Origin: Lingula anatina
Lineage: Eukaryota; Brachiopoda; Lingulata; Lingulida; Lingulidae
Direction of reading: 5' to 3'
DNA length: 64,000 bases
Assembly (NCBI RefSeq): GCF_001039355.2
Contig: NW_019774036.1
Coordinates: forward strand, 176,308 to 240,307
Shown in pieces: positions 1 to 14,179 of the stretch. The notes under the pieces are model-generated. The model had not been told where the DNA came from. It made no database searches and saw only the letters and a list, made by a program, of their open reading frames with translations. Within the stretch, counting starts at the first letter, position 1, and the number at the start of each line of letters is the position of its first letter. Position numbers and translations under genes: made by a program.

Positions 1-517
1 TGGAAATTATATTATTTATACATTCCAAGGTGAGAAGGCATGGGAGGCATTTGATTCATTTGTTGCATACTTTATCACCTCCATATTAATTGTCTTTAAC
101 TCTTGGTTTTAATGTACCATTTATATATGATCCAAGTTGTAAACCCCTATCACTGTTTAAGTGTTAGTATAGGTATAGTACTTGGAATGCACTCTCTTTG
201 CACATCAGTATGGGCCAGCATGTGTTATGACAAAAAAAAATTAAATTGATATAACATGTGAAAGAGGTATGGTGGTGTGTGAAATAGAATATTATTGATA
301 CTTTTCAGTATTTTATTCTTGGTGTTCATTTGGCAAATTTTGCTTATTTCCATGATGTAAACATTCTAAAAGTAACTAAAGGTACTTATTATCTAAAGGA
401 AAATAAATATGGGTTAGCCATGAAAATCTTCAATTTTGAAAAATAAATATGCTTTGTTATTATTTATTTATTTATTTTTAAGTATTTCTCTAACATTTTT
501 GAATTTTTCTTTCCCAG
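1..517 (+). other. Intron upstream of first visible contactin exon
   Basis: AT-rich sequence with no coding signal I can support. It ends in a pyrimidine-rich tract and an AG acceptor at 516-517. The first visible exon begins in the middle of a codon, so this is intron and the 5' exons of the gene (signal peptide and most of the lectin domain) lie outside the window. Confidence 0.7.
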
Positions 518-3500
518 ATAATCGTTGGGGTTGGACACTAAATGACGGGCAGGCTGAGTTGTCTTTTATCTGTGAGATTCCCAACACAGATATCTACAAG
601 ATTGTAGAGTCTGAACGCGATGCAGGTGAGAGCTAGGGTTTTCTTGAAAGATTAAAAAGAGACATGAGACAAGAAAAATATTTTATGAAATAAAATTGAA
701 TTCAGCTAGCATAATGGAGAAACCATTTGATTAATTGACTGTATTACCGAACCCTCTGACATTTTCATTTCAAGGTTTTGGATCCACGGTCCAAGAACCA
801 GAGTTTTACGAGCGTGGACCCAAGATAACTGAGCAGCCACAAGACACAGTGTTTGATACCTCATCCAAGAGAACATATGTGACGTTCTCGTGCTATGCTG
901 ATGGATATCCATTTGCCACATACGACTGGAGGAAAATAGCGCAGACGTCTTCCACCCCGCTGTCAGAGCTGGCACTGCAGGAACCAAGGTATGGAAAGAT
1001 GCTGTTATGAGATTTTTCTGATTATTGCCGAATTTCAGGCTTTTTTTAGCCAAAAATATAATTTTTGATATCATTGCAGGCATCCCCTGGTGCCCCTATC
1101 ATATTTTTTTTACTTTTTCTCTAAATGGCTGTCTCATCCCTTCTAGGTAGATGACTGTCAGTTTCGTGTTGAATGATTTTTATATGGAACTTAAAATGTT
1201 GAGATTTGAGTCCATTAATTTTGAGTAAAAAGATTGAGCCAAATCCTTCTTTAACATATGTGGTAAGATGAGTTTCAATATCCATGACTAAATGAACATT
1301 TAGTTTGAGAATCAATTTTAACACAATTACAGGAAGGCAAACCAAGCATGGAAAATGCCAAAAAACTACAAATTCACACTACCTTTGCAACTTTTTAAAA
1401 TACTCTCTGTTGAACGTAATCTAGGTACACAATTAACAACGGCAAGTTGACTATCCACACTCCGTCCAAGACTCTGGACTCTGGCAACTACCAGTGTGTG
1501 GCCAGTAACAAATATGGTTCAGTTCTCAGCAACCAAGTCCAACTGCAGTTTGGATGTAAGTATGGCAGGGACGAGATTTTTCTGACTTTTTGGGAGCCAA
1601 AATCATCATTGGCTTAATTTATCAGTTCTCTGAACCACACGCCATATTTTCTGACTTATTTTCACGAAATGGCAGTTTTTTCCCCTGTATGGGCGGGGTT
1701 AACATAGGTCACATTTTGTTCTGTCTCAGCACTTTGTGTACTCTCTGGTACAGACATGCTTTTCAGTGATTTATGTATTTTTTTTCTGGTAGTTTTCTGT
1801 CTTATGGCAGCCCCCCTCGATTGTAAGGTCACCAAGCCATTTCTTCATACTTTTTTTCTAACAATCCAAACTTATCTCAGAATTAAGATATAGCAATTTA
1901 ATCAAGAACTTTGTCAAAGAATTTTATGCTTAGTTGGTTGATTTGTAGACTGAATGGTCAAGTCTGTGATAGTACCCAGGCTGAGCAAATTTACACCAAG
2001 AGCATAATTCAGGATATTTCTTTCTAAAGATCAGCACAACAATGTACATCTTTTCATTTTTAAAACATTTTTTCTCTTTTCACTAGTTTTGGATGACTTC
2101 CCTAACGTGATTCGTCAGCCAGTACAAACCTCTGTCACTGTGGGGACCGCCATTCCCTGCAACGCACCCAATCACTATGGAGGTAAGACGGAACCGCTTT
2201 CTTCTCAGTTTGATGGTAGAGATTTAAGTCTTTTGAATTTATCTGGAAATTCGGACTTATCATTTTTGCTGCCCATCTTCAGCACTTTAAGAATTATTTT
2301 TAAAGATTCAATTTCATCACCATGACTGTGATTAGGGAATTATATGTTATTTCTTTATTTTTTCATAATCATTACAGTATACAATTTTACTGTATCACTG
2401 AATATGAGGATAGTATTATTGGTGATACAGTAAATTTTCAAACACAATATTATTTTCAGAGCTAATTTATCAGTGGTACAAGAACACTCTGAGAGACTAC
2501 ATCCGTACTGATGTGAAACCCTGGGTCTTCATCTCTCAGTCTGGTTACATCTACTTCTCTTCTGTGACGGAGGAGGATTCTGGAAACTACATCTGTCACG
2601 TGTACAGTCCCATCTCCACCTCTAATACTGGAAAGTTTAGCAAACCCATCCAGCTGATTGTCACGAAAGGATGTAAGTATTTAACTATTGCTGTTTCTTT
2701 TTTCCCATACTGTTTATGTGGATTGTTTGTGGCAAATGAAAATAAGAATTTTCTGGCACTTATTTGGTGGACCTGTATCTTACCAATATTAAAGTGAGTT
2801 TTCCAGTTGATTGTGAGTCAAAGGTTTTTTGTCCTTATATTTTCTCTCATATGGTTCTAATATTTTTTACATCTTACACTTTCTCCATGTGTTTGAAATT
2901 AGAAGAGTAATAAATCCATCGATTTTTATTGTAATCAAAACTCGTTTATTGTTTATTTTAAGTGTCCCGTATTGTGGAGCCCCAGATCGTGAGTGGTTTT
3001 CCTCAACTGTTTCCTCAGAACACAGCCTTACTGAGAGGCATGGAGATTAGACTGGAGTGCTTTGCCTGGGGAACGTAAGTGAATTGATAAAGTTTTGGTG
3101 CTGGGGAATGTCAGTGAATTGATCAAGTTTTAATGCTGGGATCAGTTATTTTGTTTTTGTGAGAATTGTCTAGAATATGAGAGATTTCTTTATCAAATGG
3201 AAAAATGAATTGCCATTTTGTTAGCCAAAAGGAATATATAACATTTGACAGTTATACTTATGTGACATCATTTTATACCCAAGTACTAGGTCAGTTTTAC
3301 TTGATGATGTTTTTATTTACAAATCTTAGCTTCAACCTCACTTATAATTTTATACCCAGGCTTATTAAACATGTTTACATATTATATAGATGTCAATTCA
3401 GTTTGGTAGCAGCAAGTCTTACATTTCACCCCTTTTTGTTTCTTCATAGAAACAACCTATTCTACCAGTGGGGAAGAACTGATGGTAAGAACATGCCACG

Positions 3501-6500
3501 TCGTGCTATCACTAAAGATAACAACCGTGTCGTGATCATCCCCAGTGTGGAGCTTGCAGACGAGGGGACTTACGAGTGTAGAGTGCAGAGAGAATTTGGG
3601 CAGACGGCCACTGGAACTGTTACCATTACTCTGGAAGGTAGGCCGTGAGCCTTTATTTATTTATTTTATTACTTTTTATTATTTGTTCATTTCTTTTTGA
3701 AATAGTGTTCAGGTTATAGACATTTTTTACTGATTTATTTGAAATTCGTAAGATTTAAAATTTTGTTTCAATTTTCCCCTTAGCCGAGCCTTATTTCCTG
3801 GTCTCCTGGAAGGATGAGTTCGTGGATCAGGGTGATTCCGTCAGTTGGAGCTGTCGGGCCAATGGAAAACCAGAAGTCGACTACTTCTGGTTCAAAAACG
3901 GTTTACCCCTCAGTGAGAACACACTGCCTGCCAATGAAGTGGGCCGTTTCTCCTGGACTCAGAGAAAAGATCGTCTGACCATCCAAAACTTGAAGCAGTG
4001 GGATTCTGCAATGTATCAGTGCGGGGCTAAGAATCAGTATGCAATGAGATACTTGACCAGAGAACTGAAAGTGATGAGTAAGTTGATTGTTTTCATGATT
4101 TGGGCCTTTGAGTAAAATTTATTAACTATACAGAAATGACTTTTAGTACTTGTGGTTTAAGAACAAGATAAACTATAAACAAGATAGAACTATGAACAGA
4201 TAGAAATGAATATAAGTAATACATAACCATTATCATATTTATAATTAAATGTCAACCCTTCTTCATCTTCTAGGATTTGCACCATCTTTCATCAAGAACC
4301 CAGTCGACCCCAACCAGTTTGCCGTCCAGGGAGGTAACGTCACCATCGTCTGCCAGCCTGAAGCTGCGCCCAAGGTCCAAGTGGAGAAAATCACCTGGAA
4401 GAAAGACGGTGGCTCCCTCACACTGACGGGTGGTGGACGCATCAGTAAACTGCCCAATGGCAACCTCTTGATTCGTTCAGTCCAGTACAGTGACAGGGGA
4501 AATTACACCTGTGTTGCTGAGAATGATGTCGGGTCAGCCGAGAGTACTGGGTTCCTGACTGTAGTAGGTAGGGAGAATTTTGATTCTGATCATGAATTTA
4601 ATTGATTCTTATTTTGACTTGAATTTTATAAATTGGTTGCTTGATAGATAAGAGAATATTTCAGTTTTCATCCGAATAAAGAAGTTAAGACTAAGTGAAA
4701 TATAAAGTTTTATTTAGAATTTGCTTAATTATTTTTCCAAAAAATATTTTATCTTTTTAGGGATATATTTGTGAGTACCTCCCTTAATAAGTGCTAAAGT
4801 GTTGGTTTTGAATAAAAAATTATTACCTCCACCATTTTTTTTATCATTATTGGGTTGCTACCTAACTGACCTGTCTGAAAAAGTAATGGACAAAATTTTA
4901 AGGATATGGGCTTACTTAGAATCAGTTACTTAGATCTTGGTGGTGATTTGTTCATGGATTTATCTTGAAATTTGAGCTGCCTTGGCGGAGGTCCGCCATA
5001 TCTAAACTGCATTTGAGTGCTTTAATTTCTTCTGGCCACTATTTTAAATCTGCATTTTTTCATACATCAGAATCCACCAGTCTCCAGATGAAGCCGTCAG
5101 AGCAGTCTCCTCCAATCAGGACCACATACGTAGGTCAGAACCTAACCCTCTACTGCCTTGCCACCGTCAACCCACTGCTCGACCTCAACTACATATGGCG
5201 GTTTAATGACCGCGATATCGACTTTGAGGGCAAGTACGACCAGTATGGGCTGCGTGTGGAGGAACCAGACAGATACTGGCAAAGGGTAAGGAGCTCTTGT
5301 CTTTGTTTTTTAAATTTTTATGAAGTTATTTTATAAATATTTAATGTAGTTTATAAAGATCTTTGTATGGGTGAAGGCTGTATGAACTTGCATATAGTGT
5401 AAGGGCCCAAGCTTTTTTATTCAGCGAATTGAGTATCCCTACCTAAACTGTTACCTAGCTATTTGTAATATATAGTGGTTTATATAATATTCAAAACAAT
5501 TTTAATACATTGTATTTTTATATCAAAATAAAAACATGGCATTACTGTGTTTCTAGGGAATTGGTGAATACCGTGGTAACCTGTTAATCTACCCGGTAAC
5601 ATTTGACGTGGAGGGCTGGTATGAGTGTATAGCTAAAACACCTGCCGATCAGGCCTCCGCTAAAGTGGAGCTCAGAGTTGAAGGTATAAGAATTTTTACT
5701 TTTTATTATTTGAGATTGAAAAATTCATTACTGGAATGATCTTTGTCAACAATTGTTTTATGATAGTATTTTATTGAGCTCTAAATATGCCACATTTCCA
5801 AAAAAATTATTGGAACTGATAGGTGGTAAATTGATGAACCATTTCTCACCAGTAAGACTATTTGTCTGTCCCTTAGAGGCCATAATTCCTGGACATCTCT
5901 TGTCATGTTTTAGGTCCCCCAGGCCAGCCGTCAGGTATTGAGTGTGTGACCTTGAACTCCAGTTCTGTCAATGTCACATGGTTCCCAGGACCTGATCATC
6001 GCAGTGCCATACAGCAGTATAAGATTGAGGGCTATAACACTGCCGAGGGGATCTGGAAAACTGCCAAAGAACCAGAAAGTGAGTGATTCATTGTTTGTCA
6101 CTTTTCACTATACCTTATTTTTTCCTTTACGGACTTTCCTTTGAGTGATTCATGCCTTTAATCTATTGCTTAGGAATGTGTCAAAAAGTTTTTGAATTAA
6201 ATATGGAGAATAAAATTCCATAATACATAGCACGTTGAACTCGCCCAGTTCACAAAATACAAAAGTTTTCTTCTTTGTCAAAACTTCTTCAATTGTGATT
6301 TATTAAATTATTGTATTTGTATAACATTATAAAGGTACCAAGATCTTATTGAGATAATTTCTAATGTGGTGTTATGGAATTCTAGTGATCACGCAGGCAG
6401 AGTTAGGGGCCAGACGAGCCACAGTGACGGGACTGAACCCATGGAGTACCTACAAGTTTAGATTGTTGGCAAAGAACGGTTACGGATGGGGCGAACCCAG

Positions 6501-9500
6501 CAAACCTTCTCGTGAGTAGCTGAAACATGTTCAGTCAGTTATTAATTGCTATTGTTTTTGTCGTGATGTTTTTCCTGTAAATGCACTAACAGTATATTCA
6601 TGTTTTGGCTTTTCTAATAAATTAGTGCTTGGAAAATATAGACCAAAAAGAATAAATTTAATATTTTTTTTCCATTATCTGTATATATGTTCAGCAATAA
6701 TCAATGTCAACTTGTAAAGCTAGAAACTTTCCAGCAGCCTGAATCTAATCTATCGTGAGAATTGCATAAGTTTTTTTATGTTACTGAGAGGAAGTAAAAT
6801 TTTATAGTAAATGTGTGTGTGGGTGAATGTTGTCTATAGATTATGTGTGAAGTTGTTTACTTGTAGCCATGGTAACCACTGCCCAGTCCATCCCGGCCCG
6901 GCCAGTCAGGAATATCACCAGAGCCGTGGACTCCAAAGTTGGCACCCTCGTTGTGGAGTGGGAGGTGGGAGTTGATGGCCATTTTATTTTCTTTTTTTAA
7001 TATCCATGATGGTTTTGATTTACTATTCCAATTTTTAAAAAGAAAATAATGTTCTTTTACCAAAAATGTAAAAAATAAAAAATTTTTTGTATACTTTGTG
7101 AAAAGTCTGTATTAAGCCTGTTTAGACAAAAATGTTTATATCAGTATTTTTGAAAATCTAATTTTGTCAGTGGTTTTCATTTGAATAGTTGAATAAATTA
7201 ATTCAAATCTTAATATATATTTTCCTGTTTTCTCACACAGGCATTTCAGTCGATCTTCAAGTAAAATTAGAAAATAGTAGCTTAAGATACACCAAAACTG
7301 TGGAAGATAACCTGTAGATGATAAATCATCTTTTTTCTTTTCCAGCCTTTACCAAGATGGGAGCAGCATGGTAACAACACAAAATACAAGATTTACTACA
7401 GGAAAAACCAACAGGGCAAAGTCAGTGATCTTGACTGGTCTACGGTGGGTTCACTTTTTTTTTAAATCAGACATATTTCTGTGCAATAAAAAAAGGAGTT
7501 TTTGTAAAAGAATCTTCTTTTCTTACACTACCTGAATGGCTGTTAATACTGAAAATTGAAAAATTTAAGTCACTAAGGATATTCTTGTCATCTCACTTGT
7601 GTTATTAAGAGGAACTGGTTCACATTTGCAGGGTATCGTGGATGACCCTGGCCATCGCTTTGCCACCACAGTTGGCGTAGATAACACGTACACTCTGTAT
7701 GACATCAAGATTCAGTCCATGAATGTCAAGGGCACATCCGACGCCCTCATCTCACCCATTGTCGAGATCAGGTCTGCTATGGGATGTAAGTATGCACTGA
7801 CCACTGCCACTGACCACTTAATGCTGGTCAGGATTTAAGTGGTACTTGTTGGTCTACAGAATGGACTTTAGAATTGAAGTCCAGATCAAGATGTGATCTG
7901 AAGAAATGAAAATGAAAATTATTTTTCTTATAGTCTTTTGTTATCAAACTCTCAACTCCCAAAGAAAGAAGAAAGGTTGTCGGTCTTAAAGTGATTTTTC
8001 ATAGTTTTCTTTATTATTATTAATATTTTTTTTTTTTACTGAAAAAGAGACTTTGTTACAACAACTTTGATTTCAATCAGTCTTTTCCTTCCTCTCACCT
8101 CAGTGCCAGTAGCCGTCCCCAAGGACATTGTGGCAGAACAGTATAACGCTACCGCACTGGAGGTCACCTGGATACCTGTACAAAACACCTTTGTTAACCT
8201 TAAAGGTGTCCTTGCTGGATACAGGGTGAGTGGAAATTTAATAGTAAAGATTTACTGACACATAATTGACACACTTTTCTTAATCTTCTGAAAAAATATT
8301 GTTTGGCAGCCACAGTTTACAATTAACAGCTTTCATATCTTGAAAGTAAAAAACGTCTTTAAAATGTTTTTTTAAATTTAGTTTAGAGAAAGTTTCAGTG
8401 TCTGGTATGTTTTTCTTAGATTTACCACTTTACTGTAATTAAATATGTACTATCCAACTTTATGTTGCTAATAAATATTCTTCTTATTATCACTATAAGT
8501 ATTATTAATATTATCATTACAGTATAAGAATTTTTCATCTTGGTGATTTTTAGTTTAATTTGTGTGTTAAGAGATTTTATCTCAGTCAGAATGAGGATTT
8601 ATCCCAGTGATATAAGGATGAGAATTCATGTATTTTTGTCAGATTTATTAAATGTTTATATCAGTGATATGAGATTTAGATTAATTTATGTATTTGGTAC
8701 TCAATTTTATCAGATCAACTATTGGGTCCGTGGACGTGAGAACTCCCTGATGGCAGAGGTGGCCACCATACCGGGTGACGTGGACAGAGGTCTCATCGTT
8801 GGACTCTACCCAGACACCTACTACGAAGTGACTGTCATGGTTTACAATGAAGCAGGAAATGGAGAACCAAGTCAGCCCTATCCACAGAAGACACTGAGAC
8901 AACGTAAGTTTGCTCAAATTACTGGAATGGTTCTAACTTTGGGTTGTGCATATATAATTCTTTTAAGTGAAAGGGATTTGTAAAGTTGGTGTCCTTGTTG
9001 ACAAATAACTTCCATCCTGTCACTGGTATTTATCAGCAGAGTTCAGTATGTAGTTGTCCACAGATGCAGGTTCTACCATGTTTTTTAATTTTTTAATAGC
9101 AGTTTTTTTAACAAATACTTAATGAAAGTAGAGGTCAGGAGTTTGATCATTTGAAAAACCTAAGGGGCACCATGCATGCTGTAAGTGAGAGTTGTCGGAT
9201 GAAAATATCCAGACTCAGTAGATGTGAATATTATCTTTGACTTCTCCAGCCCCCAAGGACTACCCCACAGAGGTGGAGCTACACAACGTGGACACTCACA
9301 CCATTAAGGTCAGCTGGAGGGGTATCAGTACTGACCAAACCGAGGAGCCGCTACAGGGATACAAGGTGGGCTGAAGAGAAAATCTTTTTTTTTCTTTTAA
9401 TCAAGTCATATTCCTTACTTAATTACAGTGTTTTAACTGTTTTGTGAACCATCTGAAAGTTGCAGTCTTCTTCCAATCAAGGTAGGTTGAAGAAAAACTA

Positions 9501-10115
9501 ATTTTGAAAATCCATCAGCTTTTAAAATTTTTATTTTCTGTTGATTTTCTTTTAGGTCAAATACTGGCGCACAAGTGAGAAGATCATCGATGCCAAAGAT
9601 TTTGATGCAGGCAAAGACACGTTTGCCACCATCTCTGATCTCTCTGCAGGAGAGAGTTACTATCTTCGTGTCTATGGCTACAGCAGAGGTGGGCAGGGCG
9701 CCATGAGCTCCCCCATGGTCATGTTTGTCATGGGTAAGAACTAGGTTCATGTTTGTTAGCCAGTTTGTCATGGTATATAGGAACAGTGCATGTAGTCTTT
9801 GGTTGAAGATGAATATTTAACAGTTAATTTGGTGTGCAGTCATTTTATAACCTTTACTATAAAAATGATATGATTCTTGATATCCCACAATTTTTGTTTT
9901 GTTATTTATAATTATTCTTGATGCTTTGATGATTTTTATCTCATCTTTATTTTGATTACATTTTATTCAATATTACAGCTAAATCGGGTTGTACATATAC
10001 CCAAATCATCCCTGAGGCATCTTATGTAGAAAAGTGCGGCTCCTGTCAGCATGTCGCTTCTGTCTTACTACTGGTGACTGCTCTACTAGCACAGATACTG
10101 AAAACCATTTTATAA
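518..10115 (+). CDS. Cont: Contactin-type GPI-anchored neural adhesion protein, 3' 21 coding exons
   Basis: Exons: 518-625, 775-988, 1425-1555, 2087-2182, 2460-2672, 2963-3074, 3450-3637, 3784-4077, 4274-4567, 5071-5285, 5557-5683, 5914-6078, 6386-6511, 6867-6964, 7346-7444, 7632-7785, 8104-8225, 8714-8903, 9250-9365, 9556-9733, 9979-10115. All joins keep one frame (about 1124 residues, 5' end missing). The first exon reads WTLNDGQ...SFICEI, the end of a C-type lectin fold as in insect Contactin. Next come six Ig domains (exons from 775, 2087, 2963, 3784, 4274, 5071), each with a late D-x-G-x-Y-x-C motif, and four FN3 domains (from 5914, 6867, 8104, 9250). The last exon has Cys-rich AKSGC...KCGSC and then a hydrophobic tail ending at the stop with no cytoplasmic part, which fits GPI anchoring. 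Six Ig plus four FN3 is the contactin layout; in flies this protein acts at septate junctions. Function here is inferred from family membership. Confidence 0.93.
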
Positions 10116-12020
10116 AAGGTAGGTTTTTAAATGTTTTTTTTTTTACACAGAAATCCTTGATTCTATGAATTTACTATAGGTAAAAGTATTCTGCCAGCTG
10201 TCAGTGCATAACTCTTGGTACTTTTAATATTATAATTGATTTTAATTTGAAAAACATTGGTTACGTATTCTTTTCAGACTTTTATTGATTAGTAAGCAAA
10301 AAAGGTTTATAAAAACCAATCATAATTAGCACTGTGTTTTAACTGTGATCTGAAAGAAAGAAATATATGTATAATTTTTATGTTTCAGAAAACCGCCATT
10401 GCTCCATGTAAATATCTGTTCTTGGGGACCATTCCATTACATAACTCCATCAAGTCTTTTTTCCTGCCATTCCTCAGATAATGTGGTCATGTGATAGACT
10501 AGTCATGTGACAACCAGAACATGTGATAGACTGGTCAGGTGACTTCCATATCACATGACTGTTGGACCAAGACAAGCTGTAAATATTCACAGGGGTTTTA
10601 TATAAGAAAATTATTCTGTATATTAGAGACAGTTTTTGCAAATAGAAATTCAATTGTAGATACATTTGCTACTGCCTATTTTTGTTGGAATGGAAAGAAG
10701 CCATTTTAGGCCTTTAGGTACAAATGTAGGTTTTGTAAGAGAAGTAAGAACCTCTCATTAATATCTCTCATGTGCATTTAAAAACTTAATTTTTGTACTT
10801 GCTTTACTGAGCTCTGGCGAATTGTGAAAGAAACTTGAGTATTCTCATGTTGTATACTTCCATCTGTATACTGCAACTGAAAATAGAATCTTACATTTTA
10901 AGCATGTACAGTTCTTTGCTTGATGTGCGTCTTAAACATATACCTTATATACAAGAGGAAAACAGCAAAATATATAGAGACCTTATAATGATGAATTTGT
11001 AAATTTGATGCTGTAGATTTATATTATTATCACAGCAGCTGATTTTTTTTTTTTTTTTGTGGTAGCAGGCTTGTGTATCAAGCGTGAAATGTAAAATTAA
11101 ACTAAGATATTCAAGATCAGGGCCCTCATTAATAGCCTGTGAGTGCATGTGGAGGATATCCATGTACCTATTTTAAAAAATTGTTTTTATTTAGTGTACA
11201 TACATGACTAAGTAATATGTATGAGAAGTTACACCCAGGTTAATGAATTAGTTGCTACAAGGTTTACAAGTAGAAGTTTTAGGTGTAACATAGTTTTATT
11301 CTGTAAAGATTGCATCAAAATGCAAGAACATGTTTTTGTACAAACTATTTAGTCTTAGATATTTACTTATACATGAATAGGACTAGTTTTTGATAGCAGA
11401 GCTTTTATAACTTGTATATAATATCCTGACTAAGAATGTTTTATCACAAAGAGAGGAGGAATTGAAGAAAGTGATTAGATAAAAATTACCCCCCAAAAAA
11501 TCTTCACAAAACATTTCTCTTCATCTCATGTATAGAGGATGACTCTCATATTCAACACTTAAGGTATCAGATGATTTTTAGATTGTGTTAATATTAAGTT
11601 CAAGAGATTAGGTGCTTGATGAAAGTTAATATTTTGCTGTGTTTTTATGTAATTTTTTCTTTATTTTTAAAATTTTAATCTTAGTGTCTTTTTAAAAAGG
11701 GCAACCCAAGAAGAAAAATTAAAAGCTGCTGCCAAAGAAAATATTTCTTTGGTTTAACAGTTACATACATAATGGCATAGTGCAAGAGACCAACTCGGTC
11801 TATTATAAAAAGTGATTCTAGCTAGGCCACTTTTTTATTATTACTTCATCTGGAAAAATAAACTTTTGTGTTATGGGGTGAACATCACTGCACCTGTGAA
11901 GATCATGAAAGATAAACATTTCTTTAGCAATAATTTTTAACAAGATATAATCACTGATCTAGTGTTGTATCAAAAAGACTTCATCTTATGTTTATATGTC
12001 TGAGAATAAATGAAGAAATC
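10116..12020 (+). other. 3'UTR of the contactin gene, with a probable UTR intron
   Basis: Three bases after the stop codon there is a donor-like AAG|GTAGGT (10118/10119), and a TTTCAG acceptor ends at 10388, so a UTR intron 10119-10388 is likely. A junction this close to the stop would not be expected to trigger nonsense-mediated decay. AATAAA hexamers at 11857 and 12005 are candidate polyadenylation signals. A short direct repeat of a catgtgatagact-type sequence lies at 10488-10550. I see no other gene here. Confidence 0.55.
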
Positions 12021-12389
12021 TTTTGAAAAGAATATGTTTATTATTTGTAACAGCCGGGGCACTTAAAGGGATGATAGGCCTATATCTCTACATTTTGGCG
12101 GGAAAGGCACCATATAAAACGAATTTTCCTGGGGCAAATGACAATTTTGCTATACATGCCAATGGTTAATAAATCCTTTCCGAAATTCGATGTCAGTTTA
12201 TTGTTTTTTGAGAAAGAAAACAAATTTTGTAACAAAAATTCATGTTTTCAGTACTGTATTACATCTCAGTACCTATAATCTATTATTGCATAATTCTTCA
12301 AATTATTACTGAAAATGAAAAGTAAATTGTGCACATTTTTATAGTCTGTGTATTGTTATCTTTGCAAGAAATCTCGGCTAATTTTATAA

Positions 12390-12596
12390 ATGCGCAACAA
12401 AAGCACTGGCCATATAATACGCGCGAATTTCACCATAGACATACTCCTTTGCAAACGATTGTTTTCGCGCGTCTGATCTTGTAGCTCGCATGAGCAAAGC
12501 TCCAATACAACTTACAAGCGCGTTTTCTATTGGACAGCCCAGCTAAATAAACCAATCAATAACACGATAATGTTTCTGAAGAGCAAATTTTTCAAA
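12390..12596 (+). promoter_or_regulatory. Probable promoter and 5'UTR of CCP110
   Basis: This stretch before the CCP110 start codon is richer in CG dinucleotides than its AT-rich surroundings (GCGCG runs at about 12420 and 12465). It holds a CCAAT box at 12552-12556, about 45 bases before the ATG, and I see no TATA box. A CpG-containing TATA-less promoter would suit a broadly expressed centrosomal gene. The transcription start was not located. Confidence 0.4.
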
Positions 12597-14138
12597 ATGG
12601 CGCGGGACAACAGCAACAGCGCCACTGGCAAAGGAAGCGAAAAAGATTTGGTGAGAAATCTTAGTACTCAAAGATTCAGAATTGCACACCCAGTCGTAAT
12701 TCTACCTTGAATCAATTTTTACTTGCAATTAGCTGACAGAACGTCCCCAACGCGTAGCACCCTGGGGGTCACAGTAGAAATGGGGAATCGAAATTTGGCG
12801 TCAAACTGCAACCATCATCGATCAAAGCCAAAAGATAATTCAGAAACCTGTAACGTTAAATACAACAGTGTGTGTTGCATGTGGTGCTGAAGCCAACTAA
12901 CTTTAGCACTAAATGAAACCGTAGTAAATGTGCATAGTGGATACAAGGCAGTGTTTCATAATTTTTATGGGTTGATAAAACACAGTTGTTTGTATTATAT
13001 CCAGTGCTTTGAAAATATCAGCAGAGAGAGTGATAGTATTTCAGTAATGTTTCTAATTCTTTTTAGGAGATGACTCTTATGATGATAGAGGAACTCACAG
13101 AATTTTTTGATACCCAGAATTCCCAAATGGACTCTGCTCTATTCCCCTCAGGCTACATGGGGTTGGATACAGGATATAAATCAATGATAAGGATGGATGG
13201 AGCTCCCATTCTTCCTCCAGTGGTAGGCACACCCCTCTTATCCTGAGCCCATGTTACTCTAATGGTCTAAACTTTATGGCCAAAAATAATTTGGTCTGCT
13301 CAAATTCTCTATAAAGATGTTTTAGCCCACTAAAACAAAATAGCTGGATGTGTAAATGATTAGTCATCTTATAAATGCTTTCGACTTATAAAATATTGGC
13401 AGTATTTCACTGAAGACTTCAAGTGGACTTCTCCTGTAACACTAATCTAGGCTAAGTCATCTACATGTGGGCAAAACTCTTGAGGTCTTGGTAATCTCAG
13501 AAGTCTCTTATACAGGGGCGGATCCAGAGATGTTTTCTGATAGTCTTCCAAATTATCTTTGTTAATCCATCCTCGATTTTTGACCGTCTTCCGACAGAAA
13601 ATATTAGATACCCGTCAATGTAAACTTGAAAATCTGACCGTCTTCCGGAAGACCCAGAAGACGCCCTAAATCCGCCCCTGTTATATATGTGCTGATACTG
13701 TTTACAGATGACACATGAGAGAAGAGAGCAGATGCAGCAATACAAGCGACAGGCAGTGATAGCAGAAACCAGGTTGAAGAACAGAAGAAGAGAGAAACTG
13801 CTGGCCAAAGTCCAGTCCATTGTAGATGAGATTGAGGTAAGAGATCTGACACGGGCTTACTTTAATGTCAGGTTTGTAAAGAATATGGATTTACATAACT
13901 ATATATATGTTTAGCTTTCATTTAAATAAAGAACACTTGTTTTGAACACTTGTTTTGTTATTAGAAAATCAAGTGATTTTCATATGCTGTTTCTGATGTA
14001 GAACAAAGCATATTTTTTAACATATTGAGGATGTTGAAATTAAAGTGTTCAATTTTACATCAGCTTTGGAGCTCAAATATACTGCACCCAACTACCCATA
14101 TAGTCACGATAAACACACGCAGGCATGCGCACGCACAC

Positions 14139-14179
<41 letters not shown>

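Noticed and set aside
2384-2440. Short inverted repeat TTTTACTGTATCAC/GTGATACAGTAAA in a contactin intron
   Set aside because: A real stem of about 14 bases but too short, with no target duplication or second copy to support a class.
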